Origin: Amycolatopsis methanolica 239
GTDB lineage: Bacteria > Actinomycetota > Actinomycetes > Mycobacteriales > Pseudonocardiaceae
DNA length: 64,000 bases
NCBI RefSeq assembly: GCF_000739085.1
Contig: NZ_CP009110.1
Coordinates: 6,448,001-6,512,000 of the forward strand
Direction of reading: 5' to 3'
Shown here: positions 8,886 through 16,899 of the stretch, in pieces
Position numbering within the stretch: the first letter of the stretch is position 1
Layout: the number at the start of each line of letters is the position of its first letter
The notes under the pieces: model-generated
What the model was told of the DNA's origin: nothing
The model's input: the letters and a program-made list of their open reading frames with translations, nothing else
The model's database searches: none
Made by a program: the position numbers and the translations under genes

Positions 8886-9236
8886 TCAGCCGCGGGTCTC
8901 GGGCTTGGCCGCGCGACCGCCACCCCGGGAGCGCCGGGCGGCCTTCTCCGGCTTGGAGTCGGCGTCGGCCGGCTGTGCAGCCGCGGAAGCCTCGTCGTCG
9001 GCTGCCCGCGTGACCTCGTCGTCCTGTGGCACGTCGTCCTCCTTGTCGGCGGCCTGCTCGGCCTGATCGACCGGTTCGGTCGGAAGCTGGGTGCGCTCGT
9101 CCTTGATGAGCTCGGCGCGCACGCCGTCGGCCCACTTGACGGCTTCCTCCTCCGGCAGTTCGATCTCGGATCCAGGCGCCCACGAGAACTCGGTGCCGGA
9201 CACGCCCTGCAGCACGCGAATGCGCACTCGATCCAC
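8886..9236 (-). CDS. Acidic structural-region protein of unknown function
   Basis: 116 aa. GTG at 9236 with a clear GGGAGG site chooses this start. The first 45 residues look folded; the rest is Asp/Glu/Ala/Lys-rich and probably disordered, ending in a basic RRSRGGGRAAK stretch. Lies between the capsid and connector genes, a usual place for small head proteins. No domain recognised. Confidence 0.75.
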   Translation of the reverse strand: MDRVRIRVLQGVSGTEFSWAPGSEIELPEEEAVKWADGVRAELIKDERTQLPTEPVDQAEQAADKEDDVPQDDEVTRAADDEASAAAQPADADSKPEKAARRSRGGGRAAKPETRG

Positions 9237-9307
9237 GGTTTCCTCCCGTGCGGTGGTGGGGGCCGGTGGGGCCGGAGCGGTGTCCGGCCCCACCGGGGGA
9301 AGGGGAA

Positions 9308-10540
9308 TCAGGTAGCCGGGTGCGCGTAGGCGCGGATGGCCGCGGCGTCGTCGGGCTTGCCGTCGAGCCGGGCGAACCCGAGGAAGCCGACCTGCAGGAA
9401 GTCCGCGTAGCGCTCGGTCAGGCGCAGCGTCTGCACGTCGAGCACCTGGCGGACGATGTAGCCGGCCGCGATGTCGCCGAACACGATCGACTTGGCGCTC
9501 GCCGCGGGGACGGGCATCTTGTTGTCGATCGTGTAGGGGAACCCGTTGATGGTGGACGGGAACCCGGGCGCCGGTACCGGCACCCACAGCGGCCGGTTGT
9601 CGGCGTCCTTGAGCTTGCGGATCATCTTCAGCGCCGAGTCGCTGAGCAGGTAGCGGGCGTTCGTGCGGTACGCCGGGTCGACGGAGTGCTCGAGGTCGAC
9701 CAGGTCGTCGTAGATGATGCTGGTGACCTGGCCGGCAGCGCCGGTCTTGCCCACCGTGATGTTGGTGGTGATGCCCTCCGGCTGGTTGGTTCCGGTACCG
9801 GTCGCCAGGTGCCCAGCGACGGCGCGGCCGATGCGCTCGCCCAGCTTCCGCGGCAGCCAGACGTTGATGTCGAACGCCGAATCCTGCAGCAGCTGCAGCG
9901 ACACCCGCACCAGCTTGGACGTGTAGGTGTGCGCGAGCAGCTTCCGCTGCCCCAGCACCACATCCTGCTCGGTGACCTGGGTGTTCTCGCCGAGGATCGC
10001 GCCCTCGTTGCCGGTGTCGTCGTTCGTCGGCCACGGCAGGTCGTTGCCCGTCGAGGTCGTGATGACGGTCGCGACGTTGAGCAGGCCGCCGAAGGCCTTC
10101 ATCGTCTCGCTCATCACGGCCCGGAAACCTTCCGGCACCAGGTAGCCGCCGGCGGTGTCGGTGGACACGCCCTGCGCCCGCAGCTCGGAGAAGTTCTCCA
10201 TCAGCAGCTGGCGCTGCTCGCCGGACAGGCGGTCCATGCCGCCGCGCATGTAGCGCTCGAACGCCTCGCTGTACCGCTGCGCGGCCTCGTCCCCTCCGCC
10301 GACCGGGGCGCCAGAGCTGGTCACGACCTGGGACCGGTCGACGGTCTCCAGCTGCGCGAAGCGCTCCAGGCGCTCGATGTCGCCGGACACCTCGGTCAGG
10401 CGCGTCTCGGCCTGGTCCCAGTTGGCCCGCTCCTCGGCGGTGAGGTCGCGGTTCTCGGCCGCTGCAGCGTCGCGGATGTCGCACATCCGCTTCCACACCG
10501 TGTTCTGCTCCTCGATGAGCCGCTTGAGCTGTTCGCTCAC
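9308..10540 (-). CDS. Major capsid protein (HK97 fold)
   Basis: 410 aa. GTG at 10540 with GAGGAAGGA upstream; in-frame sequence further upstream is a shadow of the protease. Residues 1-75 form a charged coiled coil like the HK97 delta/scaffold domain, then a Gly/Ser linker (VTSSGAPVGGG), then the shell domain with GGYLVPEGF, LPWPTNDDTGN and a DFLQVGFLGFARLDG end. The adjacent S78-type protease probably removes the delta domain during maturation. Confidence 0.95.
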   Translation of the reverse strand: MSEQLKRLIEEQNTVWKRMCDIRDAAAAENRDLTAEERANWDQAETRLTEVSGDIERLERFAQLETVDRSQVVTSSGAPVGGGDEAAQRYSEAFERYMRGGMDRLSGEQRQLLMENFSELRAQGVSTDTAGGYLVPEGFRAVMSETMKAFGGLLNVATVITTSTGNDLPWPTNDDTGNEGAILGENTQVTEQDVVLGQRKLLAHTYTSKLVRVSLQLLQDSAFDINVWLPRKLGERIGRAVAGHLATGTGTNQPEGITTNITVGKTGAAGQVTSIIYDDLVDLEHSVDPAYRTNARYLLSDSALKMIRKLKDADNRPLWVPVPAPGFPSTINGFPYTIDNKMPVPAASAKSIVFGDIAAGYIVRQVLDVQTLRLTERYADFLQVGFLGFARLDGKPDDAAAIRAYAHPAT

Positions 10541-10542
10541 GA

Positions 10543-11334
10543 TCAGTTGTCCTTCCTCAGGGGCAGCCCGTACCGGGCCGCGTAGGCGGTCAGCAGGTCG
10601 CTGGGGGACAACCGAGTGGTCTCGCCCGGCTCGGTGCCGTCCGCGCGAGTGGTCTCGCCCGGCTCGCGTTCGACGACCTTCAGCAGGTCGAGCAGCTCGG
10701 GTTTGTACGCCGCGCGACGTTCGATCGCCACGGGGTCGCCGCGGTGCGCCAGGGCGGCCGCGACCGAGTTGAGCTCGGCCTGAGTCTCTTCGTAGGCGGG
10801 GAATGTCACCGCCGACACTTCGATCAGCCGCACCTCCAGGATGCGGCGCACGTCCACTTCGAACGGCTCGTCGTAGCCGTCGACGTCGACCTCTTCGGTG
10901 GCCCACTCGTCCTTGACCACGTAGAAACCGAACGACATGCCGGTGATGTTCTTGTTGCGCACGTTGGCTTTCAGATCGCGCACATAGGACAGTTCCGTGT
11001 CCAGGGCGGAGTCCACCGGCAAGCCCTTGTCGTCCTGGGACAGGTTCAGCGTGCCTGCCGACACCCGAGACACCACGTAGTAGGAGTCGTGGTCGATGAG
11101 GAACCGGGCGTCGCCCTCGGCCAGCGTCTTGGTGAACGCGCCCGGCGCGATCTCCTCGTAGAACCCCCACCGCAGCGGGTTGCCGATCGCCGTGCGGGAG
11201 TTGAACACCGCCGCGTAGCCGCGGAACCGCTCGCCGCCCTCGACGTCGGCGTCAGCCCGGATCGACACACCAGCGGTGGCCAGCGGCAACCGCCGCCGTT
11301 CCTCAGCTGTCGCCCGCGTCAGGATCGTCGTCAT
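10543..11334 (-). CDS. HK97-family prohead protease (peptidase U35/S78)
   Basis: 263 aa from ATG 11334, chosen because GAGG lies nine bases upstream; a GTG three codons earlier (11343) is possible. Expected catalytic residues are visible: His82 in FLIDHDSYY and Ser134 in TGMSFGF, followed by EVSAVTFPAY. It overlaps the portal 3' end by 32 bases and directly precedes the capsid gene. The enzyme cleaves the capsid delta domain and other prohead proteins. Confidence 0.92.
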   Translation of the reverse strand: MTTILTRATAEERRRLPLATAGVSIRADADVEGGERFRGYAAVFNSRTAIGNPLRWGFYEEIAPGAFTKTLAEGDARFLIDHDSYYVVSRVSAGTLNLSQDDKGLPVDSALDTELSYVRDLKANVRNKNITGMSFGFYVVKDEWATEEVDVDGYDEPFEVDVRRILEVRLIEVSAVTFPAYEETQAELNSVAAALAHRGDPVAIERRAAYKPELLDLLKVVEREPGETTRADGTEPGETTRLSPSDLLTAYAARYGLPLRKDN

Positions 11335-12586
11335 CGTCCACACCCTCGCTACTGGTCGAGTCGGGTTCGGATTGGTCGTTGGGATCGCTGCCCAGCGGCG
11401 CCATGTTCAGCGGCTGCAAATAGACGTCGCCGCCCTCGATCGGCGGCATGTTCTCCTTGCCGCGTATGTCGTTCGCGCTCATCGCACCCACTTCGCGCAT
11501 CACGCGGTAGAACTCCGCCCGCGCCTTGGAGTCGCCGCGCAACAGGCCCTCGACGTTGTACTCGGCGTAATCCTCCGGCGCGGTCGGCCAGATCAGCTCC
11601 TTGGTGATGCGCTGCTCGGTCGGCACCAGCCACACCGGGTGCAGGTCGAACTGCACGAAGCCCAGCGCCTGCTGCTCCAGCCCGGTGCCCCACGATGTCG
11701 ACTTCTCGGTCTCCATCAGCAGGAACAGCGGCACGCCGAACATCCGCGCGACCTCGACCACCTGGAACCGGCGCGACTCCAGAAACTGTGCGTCGCGAAA
11801 CGGCATCGTGATCGGCTGGAACGAAGCCCCAGAGTCCAGCACCGCGATGTCGTAGGCGGCCTCAGCGCCGGAGTGCTTGGCCTTCCACTGCCGCTTCAGC
11901 ACCTCGGCCTGGTCAGGGTTGAGCCGCTGCTCGGTCTGCAGCACCCCGGAGAGCATGGCGCCCTGGCCGAAGAACTTCGCCCCGGACTTCTCCGCGGCGA
12001 GCGCCAGGCCCACGCCCTGCGCCGCGGCCCGGATCGGGGAGACCCCGCACACCCCGTCGTAACCCAGCCCAGGAATGTGCAGGACCTCGCGCGAGGTGAG
12101 CGGGTGCTGCCGCCCCTGGTCGTCGGTGACCTGGAAGATCTTGCCGCCGGGCAGCGCGTCGGTGGGCCTGACCCGGTCGACCTGCACGCGGTCAGGCCGG
12201 ATCGGCCACAGCTCGACGACCTCGCCAGCGCGGTTGCGGACCTTCTGCAGGTAGGCGTTGCCCCACAGCACGCGATGCACATAGGACAGCCGCCACAGCT
12301 CGTACGCAGTCAGCTCCGGGTGGGGATCCCGGAGCAGCCGCGGGGTGGTGCGCGCGCGGGTGCTCTCCCGGTAGCTGTGCAGCGGCAGCGCCGCCGACAC
12401 CGAGGAGATCAGCGACACCGACCGCCACACCGCCGGCATGTGCAGCGCGGTCAGCTCCGACACCGGCACGCCAGCGTCGGAGCTCGCGCCCGTCATCCAG
12501 TTCAGCAGCGACGTCGACGTCAGCGGAACGGCCGGGTTCTCGACGCTGCGGGTGATCGCCCGCGCGACGGCGCGACCGAGCGTCAT
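11303..12586 (-). CDS. Portal protein (HK97 family)
   Basis: 427 aa, ATG at 12586 in an ATGA overlap with the small membrane gene. Features of the phage_portal family: N-terminal ALHMPAVWRSVSLISS, then WGNAYLQKVRNRAGEVVELWP, and EVARMFGVPLFLL in the stem/crown region. Acidic, disordered C-terminal tail (DDDDDPDAGDS) overlaps the protease start. It forms the dodecameric DNA-entry ring at one capsid vertex. Confidence 0.95.
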   Translation of the reverse strand: MTLGRAVARAITRSVENPAVPLTSTSLLNWMTGASSDAGVPVSELTALHMPAVWRSVSLISSVSAALPLHSYRESTRARTTPRLLRDPHPELTAYELWRLSYVHRVLWGNAYLQKVRNRAGEVVELWPIRPDRVQVDRVRPTDALPGGKIFQVTDDQGRQHPLTSREVLHIPGLGYDGVCGVSPIRAAAQGVGLALAAEKSGAKFFGQGAMLSGVLQTEQRLNPDQAEVLKRQWKAKHSGAEAAYDIAVLDSGASFQPITMPFRDAQFLESRRFQVVEVARMFGVPLFLLMETEKSTSWGTGLEQQALGFVQFDLHPVWLVPTEQRITKELIWPTAPEDYAEYNVEGLLRGDSKARAEFYRVMREVGAMSANDIRGKENMPPIEGGDVYLQPLNMAPLGSDPNDQSEPDSTSSEGVDDDDDPDAGDS

Positions 12587-12804
12587 CCGTCACCCCGTGC
12601 CTTCTCGGCCCGCCACGCGCTGCGCGCCGCTCCGAGCGCGGCTCCGATCGCCCCCGCCAGCGGCGAGCCCTTGCGCTGCGGCCGCAGGTTGGCCCAGACC
12701 ACCAGCAGAAGCCCGGCGCCGAGCAGCGCCAACGGCGGCCACAGCAGGTACAGGAACGCCACGACGAGCGCGTAACCGACCGCCTCGACCAGGTTGCTCA
12801 GCAC
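12583..12804 (-). CDS. Small membrane protein between terminase and portal
   Basis: 73 aa, GTG at 12804 with GAAGGGG upstream. Residues about 7-40 are strongly hydrophobic (two short or one long membrane span), then a basic tail. Unrecognised. Its place inside the packaging block with tight overlaps shows it is translated with the head genes. Confidence 0.75.
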   Translation of the reverse strand: MLSNLVEAVGYALVVAFLYLLWPPLALLGAGLLLVVWANLRPQRKGSPLAGAIGAALGAARSAWRAEKARGDG

Positions 12805-12817
12805 TGCGCGCCCCTTC

Positions 12818-14365
12818 TCACCAGATGTTCGGCGGACCCTCGTCCGCCGTGATCACGTCGATACGGGCCAGGAAGGCCCACCGCGCCAACGTCACCGTCA
12901 CCAGCGGGCTGATGTCGGAGTCGGCGGTCTTGCGCGCCCACGCGTAGGCGTCACCCAACGGCCGCGGCTTCGCGCCGGCGACCGCCGTGTTGAGCTGCGA
13001 CTGGTCGATGTGCCGCAGCGTCCCCTGCGTCACCGCGTCGACCAGGTGCCCGCACGCGGCCGCCACCTCGCTGGAGGTCGGGATCGCCAGCTGCCCGCGC
13101 TTGGGCTCCGACGGGTCCTCCGGCACGGTGATGCCGACCTTCTTCAGGTCCAGCAGCAGCGACCCCGCCGGCCCCTTCACATCCAGCGCGATCGCGACCG
13201 GGTTCCACCGCGCGACGAGCTCCACCAGCCGCTGCACAACCCAGTCGGTGCCCGGCCGGCGGTCAATGAGCTCGACGTGGCCCAGCCCGTCCGCCCGCGG
13301 CGAGTAGAGGCCGATCGATGCCCAGTCCCGCTTGGGGGTCACGTCGATCGCGAAGGCGACGTCCTCGCCGGCCTGCGAGGTCACGTCTACGCACCCGGCC
13401 GGCGCCGGGGTGCTCCACCGCTGGTAGTCCAGCGGGCCGCCCTCGGTGGCCGGCGGTGCCGGCCAGATCCCCAGCCGCTCCCGCGCGAACCCGCGCGGGC
13501 TCATCGACTCCAGCTCGTCCTCGACGAAGTCCTCGGAGATCCGGATGCCGTAGGCCGGGTTGGTGGCCGTCCACAGCTCCCGGTCGGAGAGGTCGATGCC
13601 CTCGAGGTTGTCCAGGTCGCCCTCGGCGCCCCAGTCCCGGTATCCCAGGCGGCCGCTGCGGCCCTCAAGTGCCCGCTTGCGGACCCGGAAGAGGATCTCT
13701 CCGCTGTAGGAGCTCAGCGGCGGGCTGGAGGTGTAGATGATCTGCGGGCCCGGCACCTCCATCGAGCGGGCCGACATCGTGGGCAGCAGCGCCTCGTGCT
13801 GCTCGTCGGTGTAGGCGAACGTCTCGTCGATGATGTTCAGGTCGCCGGTGAAGCCACGGCCGGAGGCCTTGCTGCGGGCGATGAACTTGATCTCCTGGCC
13901 GGTGTCGAGCCGCTCGAAACCCTCCTCGCCGTTGGTGTTGGAGATCTTGATCAGGATGCCGTCGACGTCGACCAGGTTCTCGTTGTCGCCGACCTGCTCG
14001 CCGAGGTTCCTGATCAGCCGCTTCAGGCGCCGGAACGCCCGCAGCGCGGTCTTGTACTCGTGCGCACTGAAGATGATCAGCGCCTCCCCGAGCAGGAAGA
14101 ACCCGGCCAGGATGCGGCCCTCGAGGATGCCGCCTTTGCCGTTCTGCCGTCCGACCAGCTCGGCGTATTCGAAGCACGCCCACTTGCCATCCGGCCGCAC
14201 ACCGAGGATGTGCGTCAGGGCCTGCTGCTGCCAGAAGTCCAGTTCTTGCCCGGCCCGCCGACACAGCTCGATCGCCTCGGCGCCGATGCTGTAGACGTAG
14301 GGCGGGATCAGCTCAAGGCGTGGCCTCAGCGCGCCTTTCGGCGATTCGGGCGGTGATGTCGGCAA
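12818..14365 (-). CDS. Terminase large subunit
   Basis: 515 aa from TTG 14365, the only usable start, with AAGGGGG upstream; it overlaps the small-subunit gene by 53 bases. ATPase: Walker A GRQNGKGG (72-79), Walker B LNIIDE (176-181), coupling motif IIYTSS (209-214). Nuclease: FAIDVTPKRDW with Asp341, AIALDVKG further on and GDAYAWAR near the end. It packages concatemeric DNA through the portal and cuts it. The HNH partner upstream suggests a cos-type mechanism (inference). Confidence 0.95.
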   Translation of the reverse strand: MPTSPPESPKGALRPRLELIPPYVYSIGAEAIELCRRAGQELDFWQQQALTHILGVRPDGKWACFEYAELVGRQNGKGGILEGRILAGFFLLGEALIIFSAHEYKTALRAFRRLKRLIRNLGEQVGDNENLVDVDGILIKISNTNGEEGFERLDTGQEIKFIARSKASGRGFTGDLNIIDETFAYTDEQHEALLPTMSARSMEVPGPQIIYTSSPPLSSYSGEILFRVRKRALEGRSGRLGYRDWGAEGDLDNLEGIDLSDRELWTATNPAYGIRISEDFVEDELESMSPRGFARERLGIWPAPPATEGGPLDYQRWSTPAPAGCVDVTSQAGEDVAFAIDVTPKRDWASIGLYSPRADGLGHVELIDRRPGTDWVVQRLVELVARWNPVAIALDVKGPAGSLLLDLKKVGITVPEDPSEPKRGQLAIPTSSEVAAACGHLVDAVTQGTLRHIDQSQLNTAVAGAKPRPLGDAYAWARKTADSDISPLVTVTLARWAFLARIDVITADEGPPNIW

Positions 14366-14906
14366 TGCCCGCCCCCTTCACCCCTCCTGTCGCCGGTGTT
14401 GCACCGGACGTCGCCGAGCCGGTCCGTCCCGGCCGCCCGCGGCCGCGGGACGCGCCGCCCTGCCGCAGTTCGCTCACCAGCTGTTTGAACGCCACCGCCT
14501 GCTGCCGGGCCTCCTTGAGCACCCCGGTCACCACGACCACGAACGTCCGCCCGTCCTCCAGCGGGTCGAGCTCCAACCACGGCCCGTCGCCGTGCAGCTG
14601 GGCGTCGAGCTTGTCGAGCCGGTCCGCCAGGCGACAGGCCTCCAGCAGCACGGCCTGCTCCAGCGGCGCGAGCTTGCCGTCCTGCAGCCCTGCGGCCCAC
14701 AGCTGCCGGCCGCGCGGAGCGAGCCCGGAAGGCACCTCGGGGGCGGTGTTACCCGGCTCCGGAGGAGCCGCGGCCGGAGGCGGCGAAACCGTCTCTCCGG
14801 CCGGTTGTGACGTCACCGCTTTGCATCGCCCTGGAACGCATAAGCCGTGGTCACCGCGCTTGTGAGCCCTGTAACGACGCTGCCGTTCCGCCCCCGAGTC
14901 CGCCAT
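14313..14906 (-). CDS. Terminase small subunit
   Basis: 197 aa. ATG at 14906 is fixed by GGAGGAGCG immediately before it; an upstream in-frame ATG lacks this. Basic N-terminus (RQRRYRAHKRGDH), Pro-rich linker, then helices like P27-type small terminases (APRGRQLWAAGL, LEQAVLLEACRLADRLDKL). Recognises the packaging site and recruits the large subunit, whose start lies inside this gene. Confidence 0.85.
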   Translation of the reverse strand: MADSGAERQRRYRAHKRGDHGLCVPGRCKAVTSQPAGETVSPPPAAAPPEPGNTAPEVPSGLAPRGRQLWAAGLQDGKLAPLEQAVLLEACRLADRLDKLDAQLHGDGPWLELDPLEDGRTFVVVVTGVLKEARQQAVAFKQLVSELRQGGASRGRGRPGRTGSATSGATPATGGVKGAGIADITARIAERRAEATP

Positions 14907-15039
14907 CGCTCCTCCGTGCTCACTCCTGCCCACATTCGGGCCTCCGGGGGGAGAGAAGGGCAGGTGGGCGCGGAGTTGCCCTCGCGCCCGCGCTCAAGAT
15001 CGGGAGCCCCCTCCCCCGCCGATCGTCCGTCCACGGTGG
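14907..15039. other. Intergenic gap upstream of small terminase; possible packaging site
   Basis: 133 bases with G/C tracts between the kinase-like stop and the small terminase start. In cos phages the cohesive-end site usually lies next to the small terminase, so this gap is a candidate. I see no defining motif, and the site could instead be in 15784..15955. Confidence 0.25.
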
Positions 15040-15510
15040 TCACCAGGTGCGGGAGGTCCGGACCGGTGTCGTCGCGGCCGCGGGGCCGGGGTCGGCGTCA
15101 ACCGCGCACGGCCGGTACCGCGCGTACCAGCTACGAATGGCGGCCGCCGTGCCCTCCGGACGGGCGTCGGCGTGGGCACGACGCATGCACTCGGCGGCAC
15201 CTGGGTTGAGCACGTGCACCGCCGTCGCGCGCAGCTGGTGAGCCAGCGCCAGGCGCTGCGCCGGAGCGGGCACCGAGCGCACGACGTAGGCGGTGATCGC
15301 CTCGGCCCGCGCGATGCGCGCGATCTCGTCGAGCATCACCTGCTCGGCCCGCTGCGCGATGACCTCGTCGTGGCCCCAGCGCACCGGGCTCCCGAGCCGC
15401 TGCGCTATCGCGTCCCGGTCGAGCACCAGGTCGCCGGGGTTGGCCAAGGCCTGCGCCAGGGTGGACTTGCCGGCACATGGTGGCCCGGCGATCAGCACCA
15501 CCGTGCGCAT
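15040..15510 (-). CDS. P-loop kinase-like protein in the packaging locus
   Basis: 156 aa, ATG at 15510. Walker A GPPCAGKST at residues 8-16, then LDRDAIAQRLG resembling the second motif of polynucleotide or zeta-toxin-like small kinases. The C-terminal 30 residues are Pro/Ala-rich. Starts four bases after the HNH stop, so it is cotranscribed with packaging genes. Substrate unknown; a nucleic-acid end kinase or a nucleotide kinase are possibilities, none shown. Confidence 0.72.
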   Translation of the reverse strand: MRTVVLIAGPPCAGKSTLAQALANPGDLVLDRDAIAQRLGSPVRWGHDEVIAQRAEQVMLDEIARIARAEAITAYVVRSVPAPAQRLALAHQLRATAVHVLNPGAAECMRRAHADARPEGTAAAIRSWYARYRPCAVDADPGPAAATTPVRTSRTW

Positions 15511-15513
15511 GAG

Positions 15514-15783
15514 CTACCAGCTCCGGGAGGTCTTGATCGCAGGCTGGTAAGTCACGTCCGCTCCCCGTTGGCTGTTGCACCTGCGATGCGCGGGCCGTGC
15601 GTTGTCCAGGGAGTCCGGCCCGCCCAGCGAGCGCGGCACGATGTGGTCGACCGTGAACGACATCGGGTGTTCGTGGTGCAGCGCCAGGTTGATCGGGTGA
15701 CCGCAGATTCCGCAGGTGCAGCGGCCGGCCTGCACGCACAGGTCCCGCACCCGCGCGCAGACCAGCCGCCACACACTCGGCAC
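15514..15783 (-). CDS. HNH endonuclease (packaging-associated)
   Basis: 89 aa from GTG 15783, chosen because GGAGGAGGG lies upstream; the longer in-frame reading crosses a terminator-like hairpin. Zinc CTCGICG and RRCNSQRG pairs flank the HNH core FTVDHIVPRSLGGPDSLDN. HNH proteins beside the terminase are an established part of cos-type packaging machines, so it probably helps genome-end cutting. First gene of the late operon. Confidence 0.87.
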   Translation of the reverse strand: MPSVWRLVCARVRDLCVQAGRCTCGICGHPINLALHHEHPMSFTVDHIVPRSLGGPDSLDNARPAHRRCNSQRGADVTYQPAIKTSRSW

Positions 15784-15816
15784 CGGGCACCCTCCTCCGC
15801 TGCCCGTCGCCACGCA

Positions 15817-15860
15817 CGCGAAAGCCCCGATCGGCAGGGGGTCCGATCGGGGCTTTCGCG
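15817..15860 (-). terminator. Perfect 18-bp hairpin in the late leader
   Basis: Arms 15817..15834 and 15843..15860 are perfectly complementary with an 8-base loop; stem includes AAAGCCCCGATCGG. It lies between a candidate promoter (15890..15920) and the HNH gene. It could stop transcription from upstream genes or act as an early terminator in the late leader. Confidence 0.75.
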
Positions 15861-15889
15861 TTCTGGGCACACTGCGCCTAAGTGACGTC

Positions 15890-15920
15890 AGTATGCGTGA
15901 TGATCACCGGTGGTCGTCAA
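15890..15920 (-). promoter_or_regulatory. Candidate late promoter
   Basis: Minus strand shows TTGACG (15915..15920) and CATACT (15890..15895) with a 19-base spacer, slightly long. A TGACGTCA palindrome (15883..15890) falls at the expected start point. Transcription would run into the 15817..15860 hairpin before reaching the packaging and head genes. Confidence 0.4.
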
Positions 15921-15955
15921 CAGGGGGCGCGTCGCGCGTGTCGCGGCGTTCGGGC

Positions 15956-16225
15956 TCAGCGGCCGGCCGACGTCGTTCCGTCGGTCTCGCGCCATGCGCC
16001 AGCATCATGACCGGCGGCGGCGAGGGCGTCGTAGACGTTGCGGCGGGTCAGTCCCGCCGCTTCGGCGAGCTGGGCGCCGGTGGCCCCGGCCAGCTTGGCA
16101 GTGACGAGCTCCTCGTTTCGCTTCGCGCGGACCCGGTCGGCCAAGGCCTCGATCCGGGCCAGCTGCGCGGCCCGCTTGCGGACCTGCTCGAGCTCGGGCG
16201 GTGGAGGTGTGGGCTTGCGCGGCAT
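15956..16225 (-). CDS. Small helix-turn-helix protein
   Basis: 89 aa, ATG at 16225 with GGGAGC upstream. N-terminal Pro-rich segment, a charged helix (QLARIEALADRVRAKRNEEL), then a helix-turn-helix-like GATGAQLAEAAGLTRRNVYDAL at about 49-70. Lies just before the late leader, so it may control late transcription or bind phage DNA. Exact role unknown. Confidence 0.7.
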   Translation of the reverse strand: MPRKPTPPPPELEQVRKRAAQLARIEALADRVRAKRNEELVTAKLAGATGAQLAEAAGLTRRNVYDALAAAGHDAGAWRETDGTTSAGR

Positions 16226-16343
16226 GACGTGCTCCCGGTTATCCTGGCGTCGGAGTTTCTTCCACTCGGCCCCGGTGTGCTGTGCAAGAGCCGCCGGGGC
16301 ATTTTCGTGGCCCGCTACAGAGGGAAGGGTCCGGGGTGGAGCG

Positions 16344-16374
16344 CCGGGGCGGCGGCTGGGTGCCGCCGCCCCGG
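16344..16374 (-). terminator. Terminator after the 125-aa gene
   Basis: Perfect 13-bp G/C stem (16344..16356 with 16362..16374) and a 5-base loop, seven bases downstream of the stop of 16381..16758. Confidence 0.8.
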
Positions 16375-16380
16375 GTTGGT

Positions 16381-16758
16381 TCATCCGATGATGGAGCCGA
16401 GGTGCTTGGCGTCGAGACGCCCGCGCACCACCCGCACCGTGCAGCCGAACTTGAACCGGACATCAGCCCGGTTGTTCACGCCCCGCCAGTTGTACCGGTC
16501 CGAGACGGTGGTGGCCCGGGCCCTGATGGTCTGGGCGGTCCACTGCTCGAACTCGGCGTTGTCCTGGACGTGGGCCTGGACGGTGATGGTGTTGCCCGCC
16601 ACCGCGACCACGAGGATCACGGTCGAGGGCATCCGGCCCTCGTGCTGGTCGACCTTGAGGTCGCTCAAGATCCGACCGGCCACCCGGTAGAGGTCCTCGC
16701 CAGCACTTTCGTGATAGCGGACCCCGTAGAACCGGTCATCGGCGAACTTGTCGTCCAT
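16381..16758 (-). CDS. Single-gene unit, unknown function
   Basis: 125 aa, ATG at 16758 with GAAGGAA upstream. Mixed alpha/beta composition: an N-terminal YGVRYHESAGEDLYRVAGRI helix region, a hydrophobic strand STVILVVAVAG and a C-terminal DVRFKFGCTVRVVRG strand. No family recognised. It has its own promoter/operator region upstream and a strong terminator downstream, so it is regulated separately from both neighbours. Confidence 0.75.
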   Translation of the reverse strand: MDDKFADDRFYGVRYHESAGEDLYRVAGRILSDLKVDQHEGRMPSTVILVVAVAGNTITVQAHVQDNAEFEQWTAQTIRARATTVSDRYNWRGVNNRADVRFKFGCTVRVVRGRLDAKHLGSIIG

Positions 16759-16842
16759 CCGGAGTTCCTTCCACTCTGTAGTTATCCCCCGGCGGGTGGT
16801 GCAAGCACCCGGTCCCGGGGGCCGCCCCGTTCGGGACTTCTT

Positions 16843-16883
16843 AATTATGTACCCCCGGGACTCACTATCGCAAGTGGATAGTG
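16843..16883 (-). promoter_or_regulatory. AT-rich promoter with overlapping inverted-repeat operator
   Basis: On the minus strand TTGCGA (16868..16873) and CATAAT (16843..16848; 19-base spacer) form a candidate promoter for the 125-aa gene. An inverted repeat, CACTATC (16863..16869) and GATAGTG (16877..16883), spans the -35 box, as a repressor site would. AT-rich bases here contrast with the GC-rich surroundings. Confidence 0.5.
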
Positions 16884-16899
16884 TGTGGTGCGGAGCACA

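Noticed and set aside
8886-10496. 536-aa frame over the capsid gene
   Set aside because: Only the last 116 codons look coding; the rest is out-of-frame capsid sequence.
12794-14356. 520-aa plus-strand frame opposite the large terminase
   Set aside because: Long antisense frames are common in high-GC DNA; the minus strand has full terminase motifs.
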